Assembly: GCF_003013395.1 (NCBI RefSeq) | Contig: NZ_PXZM01000029.1 | Coordinates: 124,001 to 188,000 of the forward strand | Direction: 5' to 3' | From: Brevibacillus fortis | GTDB taxonomy: Bacteria > Bacillota > Bacilli > Brevibacillales > Brevibacillaceae | Length of the DNA stretch: 64,000 nucleotides | Shown here: positions 23,717 through 31,917 of the stretch, in pieces | How the letters are laid out: the number at the start of each line of letters is the position of its first letter | Numbering within the stretch: the first letter of the stretch is position 1 | Position numbers and translations under genes: made by a program | The notes under the pieces: model-generated | Told to the model about the DNA's origin: nothing | Database searches by the model: none | What the model saw: only the letters and a program-made list of their open reading frames with translations

Positions 23717-24650
23717 ACAGAGCTTGGAACGTATCGGTCAATACCGGTACGATTTGTTTTTTACGGGAGACAACGCCCTTCAGAACAGCTTTGTTGTCTA
23801 CCAATGTTACTTGGTACGCTTTTTCTACTGCTTGTGTTGCGCTACCAAGAGCGATTGCAACAGAGTCGTTGTTCAAGATATCCGTTACGACAAACACGAA
23901 CAGGTCCAAACCTTTTTCAGCGATGTTTGCATTCATAGCCGATTCCAATTCGCTTTGGCGTGTGAGTACATCATTGACATCAACTGCATTTACTTGCGCG
24001 ATTTCTACTTTCGCATTGCCCATTTGGAACTCTTTTGCATCCAGTGTGAGCAGTTGTGCGATTGTTTTGTCGCTTAAGTCTGCCCCCGCTTTGAGCATGT
24101 CCAGACCGTATGCTTCCAGATTGACACCCGCGATTTCAGCCAGCTCATGTGCTGCCGCTACATCTTGCTCCGTGCACGTTGGAGATTTCAACAGCAACGT
24201 ATCCGAAATGATGGCAGAAAGCATCAAGCCCGCTATTTCTTTTGGAATGTCTACGCCGTTTTCTTTGTACATTTTCTTCAAAATGGTTGTCGTGCATCCA
24301 ACTGGCTCTGCACGGAAGTAGAGAGGATTGCTCGTCTCAAAGTTCGCAATACGATGATGGTCGATCACTTCTACCACTTGCACTTGCTCAATATCATTCG
24401 CGCTTTGTTGGCGCTCGTTGTGGTCTACAAGGATGACTTCATTTACTTCATTCGCCACTGTTTCTACGAGGCGAGGCTCTTTTACTTGGAAGTAATTCAA
24501 CACAAATGCTGTTTCGCTGCTGATTACACCGAGGCGTACAGGCTCTACATTCGCGCCCAGTTTTGTTTTCAAGTCAGCGTACACCAGTGCTGAACAAATG
24601 GAATCCGTGTCTGGATTTTTATGACCGAAGATTAGTTTTTTTTCCATCAT
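23715..24650 (-). CDS. ppaC: manganese-dependent inorganic pyrophosphatase
   Basis: A 311-residue family II pyrophosphatase that hydrolyses PPi released by biosynthesis. DHH-type motifs: [13 protein letters not shown] (residues 9-21), [20 protein letters not shown], and the C-terminal [10 protein letters not shown] active-site basic motif. Lengths of about 310 residues are normal for Bacillus PpaC. The gene starts MMEKK: both ATG codons follow AAGGAG. No CBS regulatory domain is present. It is monocistronic and cytoplasmic. Confidence 0.95.
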   Translation of the reverse strand: MMEKKLIFGHKNPDTDSICSALVYADLKTKLGANVEPVRLGVISSETAFVLNYFQVKEPRLVETVANEVNEVILVDHNERQQSANDIEQVQVVEVIDHHRIANFETSNPLYFRAEPVGCTTTILKKMYKENGVDIPKEIAGLMLSAIISDTLLLKSPTCTEQDVAAAHELAEIAGVNLEAYGLDMLKAGADLSDKTIAQLLTLDAKEFQMGNAKVEIAQVNAVDVNDVLTRQSELESAMNANIAEKGLDLFVFVVTDILNNDSVAIALGSATQAVEKAYQVTLVDNKAVLKGVVSRKKQIVPVLTDTFQAL

Positions 24651-24681
24651 CCATACTCCTTAATCGTGATTTGGCGTCAAA

Positions 24682-24711
24682 ATTATACCATAGGTTAGAG
24701 GATATGCCCAA
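24682..24711 (-). promoter_or_regulatory. ppaC promoter
   Basis: On the minus strand a perfect -10 TATAAT (24682-24687) with a weak -35 TTGGGC (24706-24711), 18 bp apart, about 32 bp before the start codon. Confidence 0.55.
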
Positions 24712-24789
24712 GATCCATTATAGGTTCAAATTGGATCATTGGAAATACGGTTTTCAAGATCAATTAGTAAAAAATGGGAGGCCATGACA

Positions 24790-24824
24790 CAAAAAACCGA
24801 CCCTCTACATAGTAAAGGGTCGGT
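24790..24824 (-). terminator. intrinsic terminator
   Basis: ACCGACCCT (24796-24804) pairs with AGGGTCGGT (24816-24824); leftward it is followed by TTTTTT. It ends the PepSY gene. Confidence 0.85.
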
Positions 24825-24844
24825 GAGCAATATAGCTGATTCGA

Positions 24845-25441
24845 TTAATCGTCCCAGTCTACATCCAGTACAGCACCTGTCGTAGCGGAAATCTCCAAAT
24901 CTACTTCCTGTCCTTTCGCCGTTTTCACTTCCACGTCATACACGTATTGGTTATCGTCTTCATCCAGCTTAATGGATTTGATGTTACCGTTCACTTTCGC
25001 CAAAGCGATTTTTTTCGCTTGCTCTACACTGATTTTCACTTGTTGGTTTTTCCACTGATCGTCGTTGTCGTCGTCATGATCATCATTGTCATCGTGGTCA
25101 ACTGTTTGCCACACCTCGCCAGTCATCGCGTCGACGTACACATCAAACTCTTGATGCTTGTTTTTGATCTCTGCTTTGTATACGAGGAAACCGTCCTCTT
25201 CATCCAGCTTCCATTCCGTAATAATACCAGACTGTACATCCCGAACTTTTTTGAGTGCTTTTTCAGGAGTGATGCGCACGAGCTTCGCCCAATTGTGTTT
25301 CACATCATCGTCGATTTGCAGGTACACGGTAGAAGTGTTCTTTTGCTGTCCGCTGTTGTACTGGTTGCTATGTGCAAAGGCTGTTACGCTGAGGCTCCCT
25401 ACAATCAGTGCTCCTACCATGGTCATGACTACTTTTTTCAT
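24845..25441 (-). CDS. exported protein with two PepSY domains
   Basis: A 198-residue protein. It has a signal peptide (MKKVVMTMVGALIVGSLSVTAFAHS, cleavage near AFA-HS). Two PepSY repeats follow (about 55-115: ITPEKALKKVRDVQSGIITEWKLDEEDGFLVYKAEI...VYVDAMTGEVWQ; about 135-198: ISVEQAKKIALAKVNGNIKSIKLDED...EISATTGAVLDVDWDD). A very acidic Asp/His linker (DHDDNDDHDDDNDDQW) joins them and might bind cations. PepSY domains are thought to inhibit peptidases or modulate cell-envelope proteins. No protease or sensor kinase is adjacent, so the partner is unknown. Confidence 0.85.
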   Translation of the reverse strand: MKKVVMTMVGALIVGSLSVTAFAHSNQYNSGQQKNTSTVYLQIDDDVKHNWAKLVRITPEKALKKVRDVQSGIITEWKLDEEDGFLVYKAEIKNKHQEFDVYVDAMTGEVWQTVDHDDNDDHDDDNDDQWKNQQVKISVEQAKKIALAKVNGNIKSIKLDEDDNQYVYDVEVKTAKGQEVDLEISATTGAVLDVDWDD

Positions 25442-25665
25442 ATGATCTCGCTCCTTTTTTTAACTGGTTTTGTTTGATCTCCTTTATCATAAAAAGGGCA
25501 GATGAAGGAAAAAAAAGAGAGAGATTAGAAATTGATGAGAAAATAGATAAGACCTCTCACAGATTCCATGATTGCCAGTGAGCCAGCACGCTTAACAAAA
25601 AGAGCGCGTGTTTTCTACTGGCAAAAACGATCCATTCCGGCTGTAAGAATGAAACATCCGCGCTT
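25442..25665. other. intergenic region without gene
   Basis: This stretch carries the ribosome site of the PepSY gene (leftward) and AT-rich promoter-like sequence. No coding frame or repeat could be supported. Confidence 0.4.
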
Positions 25666-25695
25666 TTGCGTGCTTTCCGCTTCTTTCTGTATAAT
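25666..25695 (+). promoter_or_regulatory. promoter of a short transcription unit
   Basis: -10 TATAAT (25690-25695) with a weak -35 TTGCGT (25666-25671), spacer 18 bp. The only thing downstream before a terminator at 25972 is a short frame or an untranslated RNA of about 300 nt. Confidence 0.4.
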
Positions 25696-25844
25696 AAAAG
25701 CAATCGAGAGGACAACAGCTGACTCGATAACATGCGAAAGAGAGCGTGAATGGCAGTTGTTCTTAAATGAGAAGGAGAAACGATTTTTCCGTGGAATCAC
25801 CACTTTTGAAAAACATCTTTTTTTGAATCTATTTTCTCGTAACC

Positions 25845-25967
25845 ATGCACATGGTCGTCATGTCCGTTATGACCTTGGAAGTGAAAAACCCAGCACGTAT
25901 CCAATTGACTGCACAAGCAACACAAGCTATCTCCTATGCCTATTCGGAATCAGACAATCGAAAATAA
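25845..25967 (+). CDS. possible 40-residue protein
   Basis: ATG 25845 to TAA 25967 encodes 40 residues, starting MHMVVMSVMTLEVKNPARIQ and ending SYAYSESDNRK. It is bracketed by a promoter-like site and a strong terminator 5 bp after the stop. However, no ribosome binding site precedes any of its ATG codons, and an in-frame stop lies 27 bp upstream. An untranslated RNA is the alternative. Confidence 0.25.
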   Translation: MHMVVMSVMTLEVKNPARIQLTAQATQAISYAYSESDNRK

Positions 25968-25971
25968 ACAA

Positions 25972-26008
25972 AAGCACTCTACTAATCTTGTAGAGTGCTT
26001 CTTATACG
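25972..26008. terminator. bidirectional terminator
   Basis: AAGCACTCTAC (25972-25982) pairs with GTAGAGTGCTT (25990-26000). Leftward it is followed by TTTTGTTTATTTT, fitting the end of the siderophore operon. Confidence 0.8.
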
Positions 26009-26071
26009 TTTACGATAAACCATTCATGTGAAAAAGGAGTGACAGCAAGGGGGCTATCGCATAAGTATTTT

Positions 26072-27073
26072 CTATTTTCCGAGATTGATCTTAATGGCTT
26101 CCAATCCAGCGATTTCTCCCAGGAAGAACGTATCGCCCGCGAGTGTATCCATGGTGTAAACATGGTTGTTTTTCACTGCTTTGAGGTTTTTCCAGACAGG
26201 ATGATCCTTCCAGATATGAATCAACCCTTCCGGCTCCTCTGCTTTCGCCGAACGACGGTTCTCAGCAATAAAGATATGATCGGGAGCGAGCTCACTCAAC
26301 GCCTCGATTCCGATACGCCCCCCAATCTTGCCATCCTCGGGCAATCCTGTTATCGGTGTCAGCCCCACTTCCTCATAGTAAATCGGGAAGTTTTTGGGAT
26401 GCATCACCGTAAAATCCTTACCATTGGAAACGAGGAATAGCACCGTTTCTCCTTTATGCTTATCTGCTGCTGCTTTTGCTTCGTTCTTCAGCTTATCAAA
26501 ATCGGCCAAAACTTGCTTCGCCTTTTCTTCTTTACCAATCACTTCCGCTATTTTCATGAGGCGGTTGGGTGCATCCACTGAGAAATCAATGACGATGGAA
26601 TCAGCCATTTTGTTGAATTCCTCAAATCTAGAGCCTTTTCCGGTGCTTGTCATGACAATAACCTCTGGGTCCATCTCCAACAAGGTCTCCAAATTCGTTT
26701 TTCCACCCAGATCCTTCACCGTTTTCCCTTCCGCATACTTCGCAAAAATGGGTGACTTACTTTTCGTCGACTCAAAGCCTTCGGATACAATCGGAGCAAA
26801 ATCTAGTACGAGGAAGTAATCTGTTCCCATGATATCAACAGAAGCGACACGCTCTGGCTTTTTCTCCAGTGTGACTTCTCCCATCGTATGCTTGATGGTT
26901 CGCGGATACACAGGCTCCCCTGTCCCTTTTGTATCAGGTTGTGATGCTCCTGCCTCAACCGTTTGCGTTTTATTGTTAGCGTTTGTGTCTGTCGTCGCCT
27001 GTCCTGCCCCGCACCCCGCCACGACGGCTGTGGCTAAGATTACGGACAGAATGCCTGATAGTTTCTTTTTCAT
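26072..27073 (-). CDS. iron-siderophore-binding lipoprotein
   Basis: A 333-residue class III solute-binding protein. Lipoprotein signal MKKKLSGILSVILATAVVAGCG with lipobox VVAGC, a Thr/Asn/Gly-rich linker, then RTIKHTMGEVTLEKKPERVASVDIMGTDYFLVLD and LETLLEMDPEVIVMTS typical of FhuD/FeuA-like proteins. It lies 42 bp after the second permease gene, last in the Fur-box-controlled operon. It is anchored outside the membrane and hands a ferric siderophore to the two FecCD permeases. The siderophore cannot be named. No ATPase is encoded in this operon, so a shared one (as FhuC/YusV in Bacillus) must be used. Confidence 0.9.
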   Translation of the reverse strand: MKKKLSGILSVILATAVVAGCGAGQATTDTNANNKTQTVEAGASQPDTKGTGEPVYPRTIKHTMGEVTLEKKPERVASVDIMGTDYFLVLDFAPIVSEGFESTKSKSPIFAKYAEGKTVKDLGGKTNLETLLEMDPEVIVMTSTGKGSRFEEFNKMADSIVIDFSVDAPNRLMKIAEVIGKEEKAKQVLADFDKLKNEAKAAADKHKGETVLFLVSNGKDFTVMHPKNFPIYYEEVGLTPITGLPEDGKIGGRIGIEALSELAPDHIFIAENRRSAKAEEPEGLIHIWKDHPVWKNLKAVKNNHVYTMDTLAGDTFFLGEIAGLEAIKINLGK

Positions 27074-27115
27074 ATATATTGAACTCCTTTTTCATCTCCT
27101 GATTTCAAACGTGTC

Positions 27116-28147
27116 TTACCCTTTTGACCGGATCAACAAATACAGAAAATAAGGGCCCCCAATGAGGGAAATGACAATGCCCGCTGGTACTTCTGTAGCC
27201 GGCATGATGCTTCGCCCTATCGTATCCCCGGCCAATACGAGCAATGAACCGACGAGCGCCGTAATGGGCAGCATGTATTGATGCTGGGGACCGACCAATC
27301 TGCGCGCGATATGCGGGCCAAGCAAGCCGATAAACCCTATCCCTCCGCCAGTCGCTACACTCGACGCAGCCAGACCAACCGCTCCCGCCATCAAGGCCAG
27401 TCGCTCCCGTTGAAGAGATACGCCCAGACTTGCTGCAATTTGTTCGTTCATACTGAGCAGGTTCAGCACACTTGCCTTCCGATACACGTACGGCAACAGG
27501 ATCACCATCCACGGCAACAGTGCCAGCACGAACTTCCAATTGGAACCCCACAACGATCCCATTTGCCAAGTGACGACAAACTCGAGGTTCCGCGGATTCA
27601 ACTGAAGCGTCAAAATAATGCTGATGGCACTAAGCCCCGCCCCAACTGCAATCCCTGTAAGCAAAAGACGAGTAGGTGATATTCCATGGCCCCGCTTGTA
27701 TGCAAGCAGATAGATGATGGTCGCAGTGACAGTGGCACCGATGAGTGCGAGAAACGGCATCAAAAAAGGGGGAGCCATATTCGTCGCGGGATAAAGAGAG
27801 ACGAACAACAATACGGACAGTCCAGCACCTGAACTGATTCCAAGAATGCCGGGGTCAGACAGACCATTGCGAGAGATTCCTTGCAGAATCGCTCCCGATA
27901 CAGCAAGCCCAGCCCCAATCATGACCGCAATCACCATCCGAGGAAGCCGCAGCTCAAACAGCACGAGATTCTGCTTTTTCGAGCCCTCCCCCAGCAACGT
28001 CTGCAACACCTCGAAGGGCCCAATACTGTACGGTCCCGTGTTCAAGCTCAGGACAAAACCGACAAGCAAAAGTACCGCGAAAAGGAGGATCAGTCGGACA
28101 CTACGGCTTTTTCTTTTTTCGGAAAATAGATCGATGTCCACTACCAC
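27116..28147 (-). CDS. FecCD-family iron-siderophore permease (second)
   Basis: A 343-residue permease, GTG start at 28147 overlapping the end of the preceding permease by 7 bp; GTG 28141 is an alternative. About ten helices. Signature: RLPRMVIAVMIGAGLAVSGAILQGISRNGLSDPGILGISSGAGLSV, and the ATPase-coupling loop LSMNEQIAASLGVSLQRER with GFIGLLGPHIARRLVGPQHQ. It forms a heterodimer with the other FecCD protein in the usual FeuBC/FhuBG style. Confidence 0.9.
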   Translation of the reverse strand: MVVDIDLFSEKRKSRSVRLILLFAVLLLVGFVLSLNTGPYSIGPFEVLQTLLGEGSKKQNLVLFELRLPRMVIAVMIGAGLAVSGAILQGISRNGLSDPGILGISSGAGLSVLLFVSLYPATNMAPPFLMPFLALIGATVTATIIYLLAYKRGHGISPTRLLLTGIAVGAGLSAISIILTLQLNPRNLEFVVTWQMGSLWGSNWKFVLALLPWMVILLPYVYRKASVLNLLSMNEQIAASLGVSLQRERLALMAGAVGLAASSVATGGGIGFIGLLGPHIARRLVGPQHQYMLPITALVGSLLVLAGDTIGRSIMPATEVPAGIVISLIGGPYFLYLLIRSKG

Positions 28148-29178
28148 TCCCTCCTTTCCTTACGAGCCAGGTACAGGAAGAAAGGGACTCCGATGACAGC
28201 GATAATAGCGCCAAGCGGTGTCTCGTAGGGCATCGCTATCATTTTGGCTCCAATGTCTGCAAAAACAACCAAAACGCCTCCCATGACTGCCGAACAAGGA
28301 ATAATCCAGCGGTAATCAACCCCGACCAGAAAACGAACGATATGTGGGACGACGAGACCGACAAACCCAACACCGCCAACCGTTGAGACTGAAGCACCTG
28401 CCAGCACCATGACGACAACCGCCGCCACCCCCTTCACCAGCCTGGTCTTTTGTCCGAGTCCCGCTGCTATCTCTTCTCCCAGACTCAAAATGGTAATGGA
28501 GCGAGAAAGAATCATTGCCACAATGATTCCTCCCACAATCCATGGCATCATGACGGATACTTGAAACCACTCCGCTGTAGAGATCCCCCCGGCCGACCAG
28601 AAAGCCAGATCGTAGTTGATCTGAAACAAGAGGGAAATCGCCTGACTGATTCCTGATATGAGTGAGCTGACGACTGCTCCCGCCAACGCGAGTCGTAAAG
28701 GTGTCAAACCGTTTTTAGAAAAATAGGCCAGTCCATAAACAAGACCTACCCCCAAACCCGCTCCGATAAAAGAAAAGAGAATAATAGACTCAAAAGGGAG
28801 TCCTGGTGCAAAAGCAAAAACGAGTACGAGCACGAATCCAGCCCCTGCATTAATGCCCATCAAGCCCGTATCCGCAATCGGATTTCTCGTGACGCCTTGC
28901 ATAATGGCTCCCGCTACGGCAAAAGCAGCACCCACCAACGCTCCTGCCAAGGCACGTGGCAATCTCAGTGTTTGAATAATGACGTGGTGCTCGTTGCTAG
29001 AATCATAGTGAAAAATCGAGTTCCAAACGGTGGCAAACGAGATGTTAGCCACTCCCGTGATAATGGATGAACCTAGCCCGAACAAGATGGCGCATATCCC
29101 CGCAACAATTAAAACGGTCGCCATCCACGGCCTAGTTCGAAGCGAAGCATTTTTAGTGATCGGCTGTGACAGTGACAT
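28141..29178 (-). CDS. FecCD-family iron-siderophore permease (first)
   Basis: A 345-residue permease from ATG 29178; GGAGG lies 12 bp upstream inside the end of the nitroreductase gene, with which it overlaps by 26 bp (coupled translation). Family signature: RLPRALAGALVGAAFAVAGAIMQGVTRNPIADTGLMGINAGAGF, coupling loop LSLGEEIAAGLGQKTRL, and GFVGLVVPHIVRFLVGVDYR. It pairs with the next gene product in the membrane. Confidence 0.9.
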   Translation of the reverse strand: MSLSQPITKNASLRTRPWMATVLIVAGICAILFGLGSSIITGVANISFATVWNSIFHYDSSNEHHVIIQTLRLPRALAGALVGAAFAVAGAIMQGVTRNPIADTGLMGINAGAGFVLVLVFAFAPGLPFESIILFSFIGAGLGVGLVYGLAYFSKNGLTPLRLALAGAVVSSLISGISQAISLLFQINYDLAFWSAGGISTAEWFQVSVMMPWIVGGIIVAMILSRSITILSLGEEIAAGLGQKTRLVKGVAAVVVMVLAGASVSTVGGVGFVGLVVPHIVRFLVGVDYRWIIPCSAVMGGVLVVFADIGAKMIAMPYETPLGAIIAVIGVPFFLYLARKERREW

Positions 29179-29746
29179 TTCCCTTCTTATCCTCCAAAGC
29201 AACGGTTGAATCAATCACGGTCAGCTTGTCATTTGCAGCCGTTCTCGCTCGTGCTTCCGGGATGACCTCCGGAAAGCCAAGCTGAAGCATTCCTACGAGT
29301 TTTTCCTCCGCACGTACCCCTACCGCTTGCAAAAATCCTGCTTGATACGTGAACGGTTCCGTTTTCCAAACGACGCCCAATCCCCGCTCCCACGCCGCAA
29401 GCTGAAAGTTTTGAATCAACGTGCAGGCTGCCGCATAGTCCTCTTCCCGTTCTCTTTGCCGAGAGTCTTCGTTGACGATGACGAATAAATACGCCGGAAC
29501 GCGTAAGAGTAATTCAGGATCTCTTTTTTTCATGGCATTTTGAAGAATGGCATCGACGACAATCTGCTTGCCTTCCTCCCTATACAGAACGAATCGCCAA
29601 GGCTCGCGCAGTCCGTGGTTAGGCGCCCAGACGGCTACATCCAGCAACTCACGAATCAGTTCCAGTGGAACCGGATCTGGCTTGAATTTCTTTATGGTTC
29701 TGCGGTCACGGATCGCTTGTGCAATCGGATACTGTGGTGACATCAT
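29153..29746 (-). CDS. nitroreductase-family flavoprotein
   Basis: A 197-residue protein from ATG 29746 with GGAGG 7 bp upstream. Nitroreductase fold: IAQAIRDRRTIKKFKPDPVPLELIRELLDVAVWAPNHGLREPWRFVLY (FMN-binding start), CTLIQNFQLAAWERGLGVVWKT and LQLGFPEVIPEARART. Enzymes of this class use FMN and NAD(P)H. It is the first gene of the iron-uptake operon, overlapping the first permease gene. That context suggests reductive release of iron from an imported siderophore or reduction of the ligand (inference). Quinone or nitro-compound reduction is the alternative. Confidence 0.85.
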   Translation of the reverse strand: MMSPQYPIAQAIRDRRTIKKFKPDPVPLELIRELLDVAVWAPNHGLREPWRFVLYREEGKQIVVDAILQNAMKKRDPELLLRVPAYLFVIVNEDSRQREREEDYAAACTLIQNFQLAAWERGLGVVWKTEPFTYQAGFLQAVGVRAEEKLVGMLQLGFPEVIPEARARTAANDKLTVIDSTVALEDKKGNVTVTADH

Positions 29747-29766
29747 CTCGTTCCCTCCAACAATAG

Positions 29767-29792
29767 TGATACTCATTCTCAATCATTATCAC
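29767..29792 (-). promoter_or_regulatory. overlapping Fur-box-like sites before the siderophore operon
   Basis: TGATACTCATTCTCA (29767-29781) matches the 7-1-7 Fur core TGATAATNATTATCA at 13 of 14 defined or near positions (two mismatches). A second, partly overlapping copy ends in CATTATCA (to 29792). They lie 21-46 bp before the nitroreductase start, over the end of the regulator gene. Confidence 0.65.
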
Positions 29793-31398
29793 AAACTTGT
29801 GGACGCAAGAAAATTGAAGAACCTGATTCCTTTTTTGTACATTCCTGTGACTCTGCAAAATGCGTGAGCGCCTCTGAAATCGCCTGCTCATGGCCGAGTG
29901 CGGAATAATGCAGCCAAGGATATACCCCAGCTCGATGTACATTTCCTTTTAATCGATGCTTGCGTACATCCGTGCGAATTTTCCTTTCGTCGAAAAGCAG
30001 AATATGATCAGCCTGAAAATCATGAAGTTCATCCAGGCTCGTGATATCCAGAAAGGCAAAATGATCTGTTCCCATTGGCGGTCTCACCTGTAGGTCACCG
30101 TATAAAATATCGGAAATTTTCCGCCTTCTCGCCCCAAAGATACGGGCTCCACCATCCCAAGCCCTCACTGCCATAACGGTTTCATTCCCAATTTTTTTGC
30201 GGATACGCTCGCGGGCAGCAACTGCTTTCAGATCATAATAATAGAGCCAACTCGTCGCCACCTCTGCAATTCCCAGCATGGTAGCTACCTGCTGCAAATG
30301 ATCTCGCCAGGTCGTTGTTTTGAAAGGAATGAGCTGTGTCGGTGCAATGGCTTCCAATTGTTCAAGCCATGGTGCAACCTGATCTGTACCGACAATCAAA
30401 TCCGGCTCCATCTGGCGCAGACGATACAAGTCAAATTCCAACGTAGCAGCTTCCATCTGGGAGTACGGCCGCTTTTGCCGATGCTTTTCCCAAACGGGGA
30501 TCAGATGTTGAATCGAAACCCCCAATGCAAGCAGATCGCCGATGATTGCTGGATGGAGAACGGCTATTTTCTTGTGTAACGATTTCTTGAAGCGATAAGG
30601 GGGCACGCCAACGATCTTTTTAAACATCCGACTGAAATAGTACACATCCCGATAGCCAACTTCACTAGCTACCTCAGGAATCATCACGTCCTCCGCCACC
30701 AGAAGCTGACAGGCCTTCTCCATTCGTTTCCGATTGATGAATTGCAAGGGAGTGAGCGAGGTGTACTCCTTAAACTGCTGATAGAAAAGGGTCGGCGTCA
30801 TTCCTGAGTAGCGAGCCATCTCTTCAATTTGAAAAGTCTCCTCACAATGCTGCTCCATATGCTCAGCGATCCCTTGAAGAAGTTGCTGACGATCTGTTTT
30901 TTTCTCTTGCAGCGTAATTCCAGCCATAATCGCTTGCCATAGCTTCAGAAAAAGAATTTGCATGGTTGCCTGATCGAAATGATCCTTTCGCCATGCCAGA
31001 TGCAATTGTTCGATGTGATGGTGAATCAAGGAGATTGCTTCGATATGGTGCTTCCCCTGGATTGGTAGCATCACTTCGTTTATGAGCCAGCCATCCCTTT
31101 CTTTTCTGGCATGAGCAGCAAAAAGCGCCACATAACAAACATAGATGTTCTCCGTAATGGGCAAAAGGGCGAGCCCTTCCTCTATATCCTCTGGAGATAT
31201 GACCAAGAAATCTCCCTGGGTAAGCATCCCTCCTGTCTTATCCAACCGAAACGACGCCCTGCCCTCTATTACCAGAATGATTATTTGTTCGCTTCTATCT
31301 CTCGCTTCTGCAAGCTTCCATTCTTTTGAAATGGACAAAACTTGCACATCATTTACAGTGATGACATTCGGATCACTATATTTGTCTGTTTTCCCCAT
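29779..31398 (-). CDS. AraC-family regulator fused to siderophore-binding domain (Btr-like)
   Basis: A 539-residue regulator. ATG 31398 has AGAGGAG 6 bp upstream. Order: N-terminal cupin-like sensor (about 1-150), two AraC helix-turn-helices (about 175-275; MARYSGMTPTLFYQQFKEYTSLTPLQFINRKRMEKACQLL and VASEVGYRDVYYFSRMFKKIVGVPPYRFK), then a class III binding-protein domain (about 285-525; HPAIIGDLLALGVSIQHLIPV, MEPDLIVGTDQVAPWLEQL). B. subtilis Btr has this plan and activates feuABC when bacillibactin is bound. By position, it should activate the downstream uptake operon when its siderophore is present. Confidence 0.9.
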   Translation of the reverse strand: MGKTDKYSDPNVITVNDVQVLSISKEWKLAEARDRSEQIIILVIEGRASFRLDKTGGMLTQGDFLVISPEDIEEGLALLPITENIYVCYVALFAAHARKERDGWLINEVMLPIQGKHHIEAISLIHHHIEQLHLAWRKDHFDQATMQILFLKLWQAIMAGITLQEKKTDRQQLLQGIAEHMEQHCEETFQIEEMARYSGMTPTLFYQQFKEYTSLTPLQFINRKRMEKACQLLVAEDVMIPEVASEVGYRDVYYFSRMFKKIVGVPPYRFKKSLHKKIAVLHPAIIGDLLALGVSIQHLIPVWEKHRQKRPYSQMEAATLEFDLYRLRQMEPDLIVGTDQVAPWLEQLEAIAPTQLIPFKTTTWRDHLQQVATMLGIAEVATSWLYYYDLKAVAARERIRKKIGNETVMAVRAWDGGARIFGARRRKISDILYGDLQVRPPMGTDHFAFLDITSLDELHDFQADHILLFDERKIRTDVRKHRLKGNVHRAGVYPWLHYSALGHEQAISEALTHFAESQECTKKESGSSIFLRPQVCDND

Positions 31399-31434
31399 AA
31401 CTAACTCCTCTTGAATCATGATGTAGCAATCCAT

Positions 31435-31449
31435 TGATAACAATTCTCA
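31435..31449 (-). promoter_or_regulatory. Fur-box-like site before the AraC regulator
   Basis: TGATAACAATTCTCA matches the Fur core TGATAATNATTATCA with two mismatches. It lies 37 bp before the regulator start codon. Confidence 0.65.
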
Positions 31450-31503
31450 TTAATTGTACGGGAGACTGGATAAAACTGCAATTGCACTTGAATGAGAAAA
31501 AGC

Positions 31504-31547
31504 AAAAAAACGCCTAACGATCATCAAGATGACCACTCGGCGTTTTT
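31504..31547 (-). terminator. terminator of fmdAB
   Basis: On the minus strand AACGCC pairs with GGCGTT, with an inner GTCATC/GATGAT stem, followed by TTTTTTT. Confidence 0.7.
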
Positions 31548-31575
31548 CCCTCTCCACTTAAGTTATTCTTATGAC

Positions 31576-31881
31576 TCAGTGTCCGACCATCCAAGGTCGC
31601 TTCCCCCCGCGGCTGTGGGAATGACCACCATACGAGTGACTCCCATGGCTGCACCCTGCTCCCTCGTGTGAATGAGCTTGTTTCCTGACGATTTTCGGTT
31701 CCACACCACGCTCGATACGTTGGCGCAACGCTTGCGGTGTCATGATCAATCCTGGTGCAGCATACAAACGCTTTGACGGTTGCTGGCAATCGGGGCACGC
31801 AACGCTATCTGTAAGCTCGCTCATCTTCAGCCACTGTACAAATGGACCACATTCCTCGCACATGTAATCGTATCTCGGCAT
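31576..31881 (-). CDS. fmdB: FmdB-family zinc-ribbon protein
   Basis: A 101-residue protein. N-terminal zinc ribbon MPRYDYMCEECGPFVQW with CxxC at 8-11 and a second CPDCQQPSKRLY near 29. The C-terminus is rich in His, Gly and Ser (HSHEGAGCSHGSHSYGGHSH), a likely metal-binding tail. FmdB proteins accompany formamidases and were described as regulators of FmdA; a metal-handling role is equally possible. It lies 36 bp after fmdA and shares its sigma-54 promoter. Confidence 0.88.
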   Translation of the reverse strand: MPRYDYMCEECGPFVQWLKMSELTDSVACPDCQQPSKRLYAAPGLIMTPQALRQRIERGVEPKIVRKQAHSHEGAGCSHGSHSYGGHSHSRGGKRPWMVGH

Positions 31882-31917
31882 CGTATTTGGCTCCCTCTTT
31901 CGCGGTCTTTTTCTAGA

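Noticed and set aside
25568..25993. 141-codon open frame on the plus strand
   Set aside because: Composition is not protein-like (many Arg, Cys, Ser and rare patterns), no ribosome site, and a promoter-like site lies inside it.
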